Origin: Pseudomonadota bacterium
GTDB taxonomy: Bacteria > Pseudomonadota > Alphaproteobacteria > Rhizobiales > Afifellaceae
Assembly: GCA_023417735.1 (NCBI GenBank)
Contig: JAEZEK010000473.1
Location: 1 to 9,985, forward strand
Direction of reading: 5' to 3'
DNA length: 9,985 nucleotides
Of this stretch, positions 1-6,141 are shown piece by piece (within the stretch, counting starts at the first letter, position 1; every line of letters begins with the position of its first letter). The notes beneath the pieces are model-generated. The model saw only the letters and a program-made list of their open reading frames with translations, ran no database searches and was not told where the DNA came from. The position numbers and the translations under genes are program-made.

Positions 1-1
1 A

Positions 2-2407
2 GCCTATACCGGCCAGAGCTTCGAGGAGACGCGGCAGGACGGATGGATCCAGGCGATCCATCCGGACGACCGGGCGGCCATGGCGACGGCCTGGAAGAGG
101 GCGCTTGCCGAATCCGGCCCCTTCCAGGTCGACTGCCGGGTGCGCAGCCGCGACGGCGCCTATCGCTGGTTCTCGGTCCGCGGCGCGCCCGTTCCCGCCG
201 GGGACGGCTCGATCGCGGAGTGGATCGGCACGTACACCGACATCCAGGACCGCCTCAACGCGCAGCAGGAGGTGGCGGAGCGCTCGCGCGATCTCGCGGA
301 GCGCGTGAAGGAACTGCGCTGCCTTCATGCCATCGCCGTCGCCTGCAACCGCGAGGATGTCAGCCTGGAGGAGATCCTCGGCTGGATCGCGCTGGTCCTG
401 CCCTCCGCCATGTGGCGCCCCGAAGACGCCGTCTGCCGGATCGCGCAGGACGGGGCGGACTATCCCACCCCGCCCTACGCGAGCCCGCGCGCGTGCATCT
501 CGGCGGACATCGAGGTTGCCGGCGAAGCGGTCGGCCGGATCGAGGTCGGGTACCTGGCCGACGAGGAGGGCGAGGCCGTCTTCCTCAACGAAGAGCGGGA
601 CCTGCTCCACACGGTGGCGAGCCTGATCGGTCAGACGATCGCGCGCCGGCGCGACCGCGACACGCTCCGCCGGCAGAGCCGCGAGCTGGCGCGGCGGCAG
701 ACCCTCTTCGAGCAGATGGAGCGGCTCGCCAATGTCGGCGGCTGGGAGATCGACCTTTCGACCGGCGAGCTGATCTGGACCGACCAGACCTACAAGATCA
801 CGGAACTGCCGCGCGACCGGAAGCCGACGATCGCCTGGCAATCGAGCCGGTACGAAGGCGAGGCCGCCGCTCTCCACCGGCGCAAGATGCAGGAGATCAT
901 CGAGACGTGCGGCTCCTACGATCTCGAACTGCCCTACGTCACCGTCACCGGCCGACGCCGCTGGCTGCGCACCATCGGGCAGGTGGAAACGGTGGATGGC
1001 GAAGCGCGCCGGGTGTTCGGAGCGGTCACCGACGTCACCGAGGCCAAGGCCGCCCAGAGCCGCATGTGGGATCTCGCCAACCGCGACGCGCTGACCGGCC
1101 TGCCGAACCGCCGGCTGTTCCACGAGATCCTTGAATCGGCCGTTTCGGACGGCGGGGCCGATGGCCGGATCGGGCTGCTCCTGATCGACCTCGACGATTT
1201 CAAGGAAGTCAACGACACGCTCGGCCATGACGCAGGCGACGCGCTCCTGCGCGCGGTCGCGGCCCGGCTGCAGGGTATGGTCGGCGGATCCGGCACCGTC
1301 GCGCGGCTCGGCGGCGACGAATTCGCAGTGGTCCTGCCGCGCCTCGACGAAGATGCCGCAGCGCTGTCGCTCGCCGAACGGCTGATCGACGCCATCCGCC
1401 GGCCGATCGATTATCGCGGCGAGACGATCGCGAGCCGCGCCACGGCCGGCGTCTCGCTCTTTCCGGAGCAAGCCGCATCGGCGGCCGAACTCCTCAAGAA
1501 CGCCGACGTCGCGCTCTATTCGGGCAAGCGCGGGCGGCGCTCGGGCGCCGTCCTGTTCCGGCCCGAGATGCGGCACGCGATGGAGGAGAAGGTCGCCGTC
1601 TGCGCGAGCGTGCGGCGCAGCCTCGAGGCCGGGGACATCATCCCCTACTACCAGCCGAAGATCTGCCTCCGGACCAACCGGGTGACGGGCCTGGAGGCGC
1701 TCCTCAGGCGCCGGCATCCGGAGCTCGGCATCCAGGCGCCCGGCGCCATCGCGCCCGCATTCGAGAACGTGGAGATCGCCGCGCAGCTCGGGGAGCGGAT
1801 GCTCGAGGCGAGCCTGCGCGACATGGCCGCGTGGCGCGAGCAGGGCATCGAGTTCGGCCATGTCGCGCTCAACCTGGCGGAGGCGGAGTTCCGGCGGCCG
1901 GATCTCGTGGAGCGGCTGCTCGGGCGGATCGAGGCCGCCGGGCTCGCCCCGTCGCTCGTCGGCGTCGAAGTGACCGAGACCGTGCTCCTCGGCCGCGAGG
2001 GCGACACCGTCGACGCCAAGCTCCAGCTCCTCCACGAAGCGGGCCTCAAGATCGCGCTCGACGATTTCGGCACCGGCTATGCCTCGCTCACCCACCTGAA
2101 GCGGTTCCCGGTCGACATCCTGAAGATCGACCGCTCGTTCATCGAGAGCATCGAGGAGGACGAGGCGAGCCGGGCGATCGCGCTCGCCGTCATCGCGCTC
2201 GGGCACAGCCTCGGGATGGAGGTGGTGGCCGAGGGCGTGGAGACGTCCGGCCAGGCCGGAATCCTGTCGGCGGCCGGCTGCGACGTCGGGCAGGGCTACC
2301 ATTACGCCCGCCCGATGCCCGCCCCGCAGGTGGCGCGCTTCGTGCAGGCCTTCGGCGAGCGGGCGCCGCCGGCGCAAGGGCCCGGGCGCAACCGCGCCCG
2401 CGCGTGA
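2..2407 (+). CDS. PAS/GAF-like/PAS/GGDEF/EAL cyclic di-GMP signalling protein (5' partial)
   Basis: Dual-domain enzyme of c-di-GMP metabolism: GGDEF makes c-di-GMP from two GTP, EAL hydrolyses it to pGpG. The frame is open to the left edge and already encodes PAS sequence (YTGQSFEE..., IHPDDR), so the true start lies outside. Numbering from the first in-window Met (base 80): PAS end about 1-60; GAF-like segment about 75-190; coiled linker; second PAS about 205-325 (GGWEID, RRRWLR); GGDEF about 333-490 with DALTGLPNR at 336-344 and GGDEF at 411-415; EAL about 510-757. EAL catalytic and metal residues are all visible: E539 (EAL), N598, E630, D661-D662 (DDFGTGYASL), K682, E718, Q738 (GQGY). Both activities therefore look possible. 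The RxxD inhibition site expected five residues before GGDEF reads GGSG. No membrane segment is seen in this part, so at least this portion is cytoplasmic. Family is certain; net activity and input signal are not. Confidence 0.95.
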   Translation, partial: AYTGQSFEETRQDGWIQAIHPDDRAAMATAWKRALAESGPFQVDCRVRSRDGAYRWFSVRGAPVPAGDGSIAEWIGTYTDIQDRLNAQQEVAERSRDLAERVKELRCLHAIAVACNREDVSLEEILGWIALVLPSAMWRPEDAVCRIAQDGADYPTPPYASPRACISADIEVAGEAVGRIEVGYLADEEGEAVFLNEERDLLHTVASLIGQTIARRRDRDTLRRQSRELARRQTLFEQMERLANVGGWEIDLSTGELIWTDQTYKITELPRDRKPTIAWQSSRYEGEAAALHRRKMQEIIETCGSYDLELPYVTVTGRRRWLRTIGQVETVDGEARRVFGAVTDVTEAKAAQSRMWDLANRDALTGLPNRRLFHEILESAVSDGGADGRIGLLLIDLDDFKEVNDTLGHDAGDALLRAVAARLQGMVGGSGTVARLGGDEFAVVLPRLDEDAAALSLAERLIDAIRRPIDYRGETIASRATAGVSLFPEQAASAAELLKNADVALYSGKRGRRSGAVLFRPEMRHAMEEKVAVCASVRRSLEAGDIIPYYQPKICLRTNRVTGLEALLRRRHPELGIQAPGAIAPAFENVEIAAQLGERMLEASLRDMAAWREQGIEFGHVALNLAEAEFRRPDLVERLLGRIEAAGLAPSLVGVEVTETVLLGREGDTVDAKLQLLHEAGLKIALDDFGTGYASLTHLKRFPVDILKIDRSFIESIEEDEASRAIALAVIALGHSLGMEVVAEGVETSGQAGILSAAGCDVGQGYHYARPMPAPQVARFVQAFGERAPPAQGPGRNRARA
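2383..2400 (-). terminator. GC-rich hairpin at the convergent gene junction, possible terminator
   Basis: A perfect 7-bp stem (CGGGCGC / GCGCCCG) with a 4-base loop lies inside the last codons of the EAL gene. It starts about 10 bases beyond the stop codon of the minus-strand CoA-transferase gene. Only three bases separate the two opposing stop codons, so any terminator must lie within coding sequence. No T-run follows on either strand, so a classical Rho-independent terminator is not supported. At this GC content such stems also arise by chance. Confidence 0.2.
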
Positions 2408-2410
2408 GCC

Positions 2411-3598
2411 TCAGATCACGCCGCGTTCCTTCAGGGCCGCGACCTCGCCCGCGCCGATTCCGAATTCCGCGAGCACCGCCTCGGTGTCGGCGCCGAGGTC
2501 CGGCGCCGGCCGGTTCACCCGGCACGGGGTCTCCGACATCTTCAGCGGGAAGCCAGTCATGCGGACGGTGCCGTGGCCCGGATGCGGCACGTCGAGCACC
2601 ATCTCCTGCGCGGCGACCTGCGGGTCATCGAAGACTTCGGCGAGGCTCTGGACGCGCCCGCTCGGCACCCCGGCGGCGTTGAGACGCGCCACCCAGTTCT
2701 GCTGCGTGTCGCCCCGCATCCGCTCGTCGATGAGCGCGTTGAGGGCCGCCCTGTTCCGGATCCGCTGCGCATTGCTGGAGAATCGGGGGTCGTCCAGCAG
2801 GTGCTCGAGGCCGAGCGCGCCCAGGAAGCGCTTCAGGATCGGCGGCGTGCTCGGCGCCACCGCGACGTCCCCGTCGCTGGCGTGGAAAAGGCCGTAGGGC
2901 GATGCGACGGGATGATCGTTGCCGGTGGGGGGCGGCGTCTCGCCCGTCGCGAGCTGCGTCGAGGCGAGGTAAGCCATCATGCTGATCATGCCGTTCATCA
3001 TGGAGGCCTCGACCTTCTGGCCGATGCCGTCGCGGTCGCGGACCCTGAGCGCCGCCACCACGCCGAGCGCGGCGTAGAGGCCGGCGATCAGGTCGGTGAG
3101 CGGCGGCGCGGCCCGGAGCGGCCCGCTCTCCGGGGTGCCGTTGACGGACATGAAGCCCGACATCGCCTGCGTGATGAAGTCGAAGGCGGGACGGTCGACA
3201 TAGGGGCCCTCCGAGCCGTAGCCGTTCACGCTCGCCACCACCAAGCGCGGATTGAGGGCCTTCAGGCGGTCCGCGCCGAAGCCCATCTCGGCGAGCACGC
3301 CGGGCCGGAAGTTCTCCGCCAGCACGTCGGCGCCGGCGACGAGGCGGGCGAGCACCGCCTTGCCCTCCTCTCGCTTCAGGTCGAGGACGATCGAGCGCTT
3401 GTTGCGATTGAAGGCGGCGAAGTACCAGCTGAAGCCGTCGACGATGGAGCCCAGCTGCCGGACATGGTCGCCGTGGCCGGGCGGCTCGACCTTGATCACC
3501 GCGGCGCCGAGGTCGCCGAGGATCATCGTGCAGAACAGCCCGGACAGGATCCGCGTCAGGTCGATCACGCGGATGCCGGCGAGGGGTTGCTCCGCCAT
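2411..3598 (-). CDS. Class III (CaiB/BaiF family) acyl-CoA transferase
   Basis: Predicted 395-aa cytoplasmic enzyme moving CoA between carboxylic acids, of usual length for the family (about 380-430 aa). The N-terminus LAGIRVIDLTR, then GDLGAAVIKVEPPGHGDHVR, the NRNKRSIVLDLK segment and ENFRPGVL are CaiB/BaiF hallmarks. The probable nucleophile is Asp169 in LTDLIAGLYAALG, corresponding to Asp169 of Oxalobacter formyl-CoA transferase, which forms the aspartyl-CoA anhydride. The start is the ATG whose complement is at 3596-3598. It lies 2 bases after the stop of the upstream lyase gene and has no clear Shine-Dalgarno, so translational coupling is likely. The frame stays open far upstream through the lyase gene, but that is antisense-type noise. 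Paired with an HMGL-like lyase, it probably supplies that lyase's CoA thioester substrate. Succinyl-CoA as CoA donor, as in the related SUGCT enzymes, is possible but unproven. Confidence 0.94.
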   Translation of the reverse strand: MAEQPLAGIRVIDLTRILSGLFCTMILGDLGAAVIKVEPPGHGDHVRQLGSIVDGFSWYFAAFNRNKRSIVLDLKREEGKAVLARLVAGADVLAENFRPGVLAEMGFGADRLKALNPRLVVASVNGYGSEGPYVDRPAFDFITQAMSGFMSVNGTPESGPLRAAPPLTDLIAGLYAALGVVAALRVRDRDGIGQKVEASMMNGMISMMAYLASTQLATGETPPPTGNDHPVASPYGLFHASDGDVAVAPSTPPILKRFLGALGLEHLLDDPRFSSNAQRIRNRAALNALIDERMRGDTQQNWVARLNAAGVPSGRVQSLAEVFDDPQVAAQEMVLDVPHPGHGTVRMTGFPLKMSETPCRVNRPAPDLGADTEAVLAEFGIGAGEVAALKERGVI

Positions 3599-3600
3599 GG

Positions 3601-4566
3601 TCAGCCGGCCGCTGTCGCCACTTCGCCCATGCCGTGGCGCTGCAGCCGCGGGCCGGCCTTCATGACCTGGCCGGGCAGCGTCCGCCCGATCACCCGCTCG
3701 ACGCGGCGCGCGACCTCGCAGAGCCGGTCGAGGTCGATGCCGGTATCGTAGCCGCTCTCGTGGAGGAGGTAGACGAGGTCCTCCGTGCAGATGTTGCCGG
3801 TCGCCCCGGCCGCGAACGGGCAGCCGCCGAGCCCGGCGATCGAGGCGTCGTAGCGGCGGACGCCCTCGGCGAGCCCGACGAGCACGTTGGCGAGCCCGAC
3901 GCCGCGCGTGTTGTGGAAGTGCAGCCCGACGTCGAGCTCCGGCGCCTCCGCGCGGAGCGCCCTCACCGCCGCCTGGACGGTCGGCGGCGTCGCCATGCCG
4001 GTGGTGTCGCCGAGGCCGATCCGCCGGATGCCGAGATCGCGGTATGCGGTCGCGATGCGGACCAGAGCGGCCGGCGGCACCTCGCCCTCGAACGGGCAGC
4101 CGAACGCGGTGGCGATGCCGCCGAACACCTCGATGCCGGCCTCGTCCGCCACCTTCACCACGTCGCGGAAGCCCGCGAGCGACTGCGCGATCGTACGGTT
4201 CACGTTCTTGGCGTTGTGGCTCTCGGAGGCGGAGCAGAACACCACCATCGCGTCGACGCCGGCCTCGGCGGCTCGCTCGGCGCCCCTGAGGTTCGGGACG
4301 AGCGCGGTCAGGAACGCGCCCCGGCTCCGGTCGACGCCCGCCATCACCTCGGCGGCGTCGGCGAGCTGGGGCACCGCGCGCGGCGAGACGAAGGACGTCA
4401 CCTCGAGATGCCGCACGCCGGCGTCGATCATCGCATTGACGATCGCGATCTTCTCCTCGGTCGGGATGAAGGCCTTCTCGATCTGGAAACCGTCGCGCGG
4501 GCCGACCTCCACGATCTCGATGAAGCGGGGACCTGGATGATCCGCGCCGCTGCCCTGTCCGTTCAT
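3601..4566 (-). CDS. Hydroxymethylglutaryl-CoA lyase family protein (HMGL-like, substrate uncertain)
   Basis: Predicted 321-aa TIM-barrel lyase cleaving a 3-hydroxyacyl-CoA by retro-Claisen chemistry. Visible residues align with human HMG-CoA lyase at a constant offset of 17: R24-D25 (EVGPRDGFQ; human R41, D42), E55 (LEVTSFVSP; E72), H216 and H218 (LHFHNTRG; H233, H235), C249 in the loop GLGGCPFAAGATGN (C266) and N258 (N275). Catalytic and divalent-metal residues are therefore intact. It departs from canonical HMGL at HFHN (usually HCHD) and at KNVNRT (usually KNINCS), which suggests a paralogous subfamily with another substrate. The ATG (complement 4564-4566) is chosen because a perfect AGGAGG stands 7 bases upstream; a start 21 codons earlier gives only a Gln/Pro-rich extension crossing that site. 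First gene of a two-gene operon with the CoA-transferase, divergent from tctCBA. Confidence 0.93.
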   Translation of the reverse strand: MNGQGSGADHPGPRFIEIVEVGPRDGFQIEKAFIPTEEKIAIVNAMIDAGVRHLEVTSFVSPRAVPQLADAAEVMAGVDRSRGAFLTALVPNLRGAERAAEAGVDAMVVFCSASESHNAKNVNRTIAQSLAGFRDVVKVADEAGIEVFGGIATAFGCPFEGEVPPAALVRIATAYRDLGIRRIGLGDTTGMATPPTVQAAVRALRAEAPELDVGLHFHNTRGVGLANVLVGLAEGVRRYDASIAGLGGCPFAAGATGNICTEDLVYLLHESGYDTGIDLDRLCEVARRVERVIGRTLPGQVMKAGPRLQRHGMGEVATAAG

Positions 4567-4573
4567 CGGGGAT

Positions 4574-4579
4574 CCTCCT
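4574..4579 (-). promoter_or_regulatory. Ribosome binding site of the HMGL-like gene
   Basis: On the minus strand this reads AGGAGG, a full anti-SD match, seven bases before the ATG at 4566-4564. It decides the start against the longer alternative at 4629. Confidence 0.85.
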
Positions 4580-4621
4580 GGATACGACGGTGGTCCTGGC
4601 TGCCGGTCCGGCTGCTGCTGC

Positions 4622-4648
4622 TTGACCATGTCCTGCCCAGGTGGTCAA
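4622..4648. promoter_or_regulatory. Inverted repeat TTGACCA-N13-TGGTCAA; candidate operator and overlapping divergent promoters
   Basis: Perfect 7-bp arms (4622-4628 and 4642-4648) lie in the 141-base gap between the divergent lyase and tctC genes. Each arm reads TTGACC on the strand pointing into its operon, a good match to the sigma-70 -35 hexamer TTGACA. With a 17-base spacer, the rightward -10 would be TCAACT (4645-4650) and the leftward -10 TCAAGC (4625-4620). Both are weak -10 matches. A regulator bound across the dyad would cover both. That this is an operator or promoter is inferred from position and symmetry. Confidence 0.45.
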
Positions 4649-4667
4649 CTTCGCGGCGCAAACAGGA

Positions 4668-4684
4668 TGCGGACACGATCCGCA
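4668..4684 (+). repeat. Inverted repeat TGCGGA-CACGA-TCCGCA in the tctC leader
   Basis: Perfect 6-bp arms with a 5-base centre, 11 bases before the tctC Shine-Dalgarno. Its centre is 41 bases from the centre of the larger dyad at 4622-4648, close to four helical turns. It could be a second protein-binding site or an RNA stem-loop in the tctC 5' untranslated region. Function is not shown. Confidence 0.4.
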
Positions 4685-4695
4685 CGATAAGCCTC

Positions 4696-4700
4696 GGAGG
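4696..4700 (+). promoter_or_regulatory. Ribosome binding site of tctC
   Basis: GGAGG seven bases before ATG 4708. It fixes the start inside a reading frame that is open for more than 1 kb upstream, where it is only antisense to the lyase gene. Confidence 0.85.
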
Positions 4701-4707
4701 AAATCGC

Positions 4708-5679
4708 ATGTTCCGACGCCTCGCCAGCGTCGCGGCCGTCGCCGCGTTGGCCCTGCCGCTCGCCGCCTTCACGCCGCAGAACGTGGAGTGCATCGCGCCG
4801 GCCAATCCCGGCGGAGGGTGGGACTTCACCTGCCGCACCGTGGGCAAGCTCCTCACCGACACGGGCCTTCTCGGCGGGCAGGTGCAGGTCACGAACATGA
4901 CCGGCGCGGTCGGCGCGGTGGCCTATGCGAACGTCGCCTCCAAGCGCTCGGGCGACCCGAACCTGATCGTCGCCACCTCCACCGTCGGCATCACGCAGAT
5001 CGCCCAGGGCAAGTACCCGGCCGGCGTCGATGCGATGCGGTGGCTGGCCATGCTCGGCGCCGACGTCGGCGTCGTCCTCGTCCAGAAGGACGCCCCGTAC
5101 AATTCCCTCGAAGAGCTCCTGACGGCGCTGAAGAACGATCCGGGCTCGGTCGTCGCGGCCGGCTCGTCGGGCGTCGGCGGGTGGGACCACCTCCGCCTGC
5201 TCATGATGCTGGAGGAGGCCGGCATGGCGACCGACCAGCTGAAGAGCGTGAAATGGGTCGAGTTCTCCGGCGGCGGCGACGCCGTCACGCAGCTGATGGG
5301 CGGCCATGTCGGCGTGGTCTCCACCGACATCGGCGAGATCGGCGGCTTCATCCAGTCGGGCGACGTGAAGGTGCTCGCCGTGATGTCCGGCGAGCGGCTC
5401 GAGGCCTATCCCGACGCGCCTACGGCCAAGGAGCAGGGCGTCGATTACGAGGGCTACAACTGGCGCGGCTTCTACATGGGCGGCAAGGTCGACGACGCGT
5501 CCTACGACGGCTGGGTCGAGATCATGCAGAAGCTCTACGAATCGAAGGAATGGCAGGAGACGGCGAAGGCCAAGGGCCTGACGCCGGTCTGGCGCGGCGG
5601 CGAGGAGTTCGAGGCCTTCGTCCGTGAATCCGAAGAGAACATGAAGAACGTGTCGAGGGCGATCGGGGTCATTCAGTGA
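4708..5679 (+). CDS. tctC: Tripartite tricarboxylate transporter periplasmic binding protein TctC
   Basis: Predicted 323-aa extracytoplasmic solute receptor delivering a carboxylate to the TctAB membrane complex. Residues 1-21 form a Sec signal peptide (MFRRLASV, then an Ala/Leu core ending LPLAAF). The mature N-terminus holds CIAPANPGGGWDFTCRT, the ligand-binding loop of the family, with C28 and C42 flanking it. This resembles classical tricarboxylate-binding TctC (CIAPA-PGGGFDLTC) more than the large Bug receptor family, which usually has PFPPGG--D and no cysteines there. Further family features are GSSGVGGWDHLR, the GGHVGVVSTDIGE segment and YPDAPTAKEQG. Length is typical (about 320 aa). 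The start is set by a GGAGG Shine-Dalgarno. It overlaps tctB by four bases (GTGA). Ligand not determined; citrate-like or a branched hydroxy-dicarboxylate are candidates. Confidence 0.95.
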   Translation: MFRRLASVAAVAALALPLAAFTPQNVECIAPANPGGGWDFTCRTVGKLLTDTGLLGGQVQVTNMTGAVGAVAYANVASKRSGDPNLIVATSTVGITQIAQGKYPAGVDAMRWLAMLGADVGVVLVQKDAPYNSLEELLTALKNDPGSVVAAGSSGVGGWDHLRLLMMLEEAGMATDQLKSVKWVEFSGGGDAVTQLMGGHVGVVSTDIGEIGGFIQSGDVKVLAVMSGERLEAYPDAPTAKEQGVDYEGYNWRGFYMGGKVDDASYDGWVEIMQKLYESKEWQETAKAKGLTPVWRGGEEFEAFVRESEENMKNVSRAIGVIQ

Positions 5680-6119
5680 CCCGAGGCCTGAGCGACCGGA
5701 TCGCGGGCGTCATTCTCCTGGCGCTCGCGGTCGGGTTCTGGGTGGCTGCCTCGCAGTACCAGGTGAGCTTCGGGGATCCGGTCGGACCGGCCGCGTTCCC
5801 GAAGCTCGTCGCCATCCCGCTCGGGCTCTTCTCCCTCTACCTCGTGGCGCGGCCGGATCCCGATCCGCAATGGATCCACTGGCCCGGCATCGTCCGCCAG
5901 GGCGTGACGCTCGCGGTCCTGCTGCTCTACCCGCTGCTCCTCGAGCCGCTCGGGTTCCCGGCCGCGACCGCGCTCGGCAGCATGATCCTCGCGCGCATCC
6001 TCGGCGGCAGCTGGCTGCAATCGGTGCTGCTCGGCCTCGTGGTGGGCGGCGGGCTCTTCGTCGTGTTCGACACGGTGCTCGGGCTGCCTCTCCCGTTCGC
6101 TCCCGAACTGTCGTTCTGA
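5676..6119 (+). CDS. tctB: Tripartite tricarboxylate transporter small membrane subunit TctB
   Basis: Predicted 147-aa inner-membrane protein, the small subunit of the TTT transporter (DUF1468 family, usually about 145-170 aa). Hydrophobic segments near residues 8-27, 40-58, 76-109 (possibly two helices) and 113-135 fit the usual four helices. DPVGPAAFPKLVA at 34-46 matches the conserved GP--FP motif after the first helix. The start is the GTG at 5676, which shares four bases with the tctC stop (GTGA), so translation is probably coupled. The tctC-tctB-tctA order is standard. The sequence is poorly conserved in this family, so recognition rests on topology, the GP--FP motif and the position between tctC and tctA. 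Confidence 0.92.
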   Translation: MTRGLSDRIAGVILLALAVGFWVAASQYQVSFGDPVGPAAFPKLVAIPLGLFSLYLVARPDPDPQWIHWPGIVRQGVTLAVLLLYPLLLEPLGFPAATALGSMILARILGGSWLQSVLLGLVVGGGLFVVFDTVLGLPLPFAPELSF

Positions 6120-6141
6120 ACCCCGTTCCGGCGGAGGCGCC

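Noticed and set aside
2573..3751. 392-codon plus-strand frame antisense to the CoA-transferase
   Set aside because: Rich in His/Arg/Glu/Asp, without motifs; the opposite strand encodes a textbook CaiB/BaiF protein.
4567..4629. Longer start for the HMGL-like gene (21 extra codons)
   Set aside because: The added residues are Gln/Pro-rich, run across the perfect AGGAGG site and overlap the dyad at 4622-4648. The family does not need them.
3599..4648. Upstream extension of the CoA-transferase frame through the lyase gene, as if a fusion protein
   Set aside because: The extension is Arg/Gly/Ala-rich shadow sequence in another frame of the lyase gene. The CaiB family N-terminus begins at the ATG at 3598.
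3634..4707. Long upstream extension of the tctC frame
   Set aside because: It is antisense to the lyase gene and unlike any protein. A GGAGG site and a signal peptide mark the real start at 4708.
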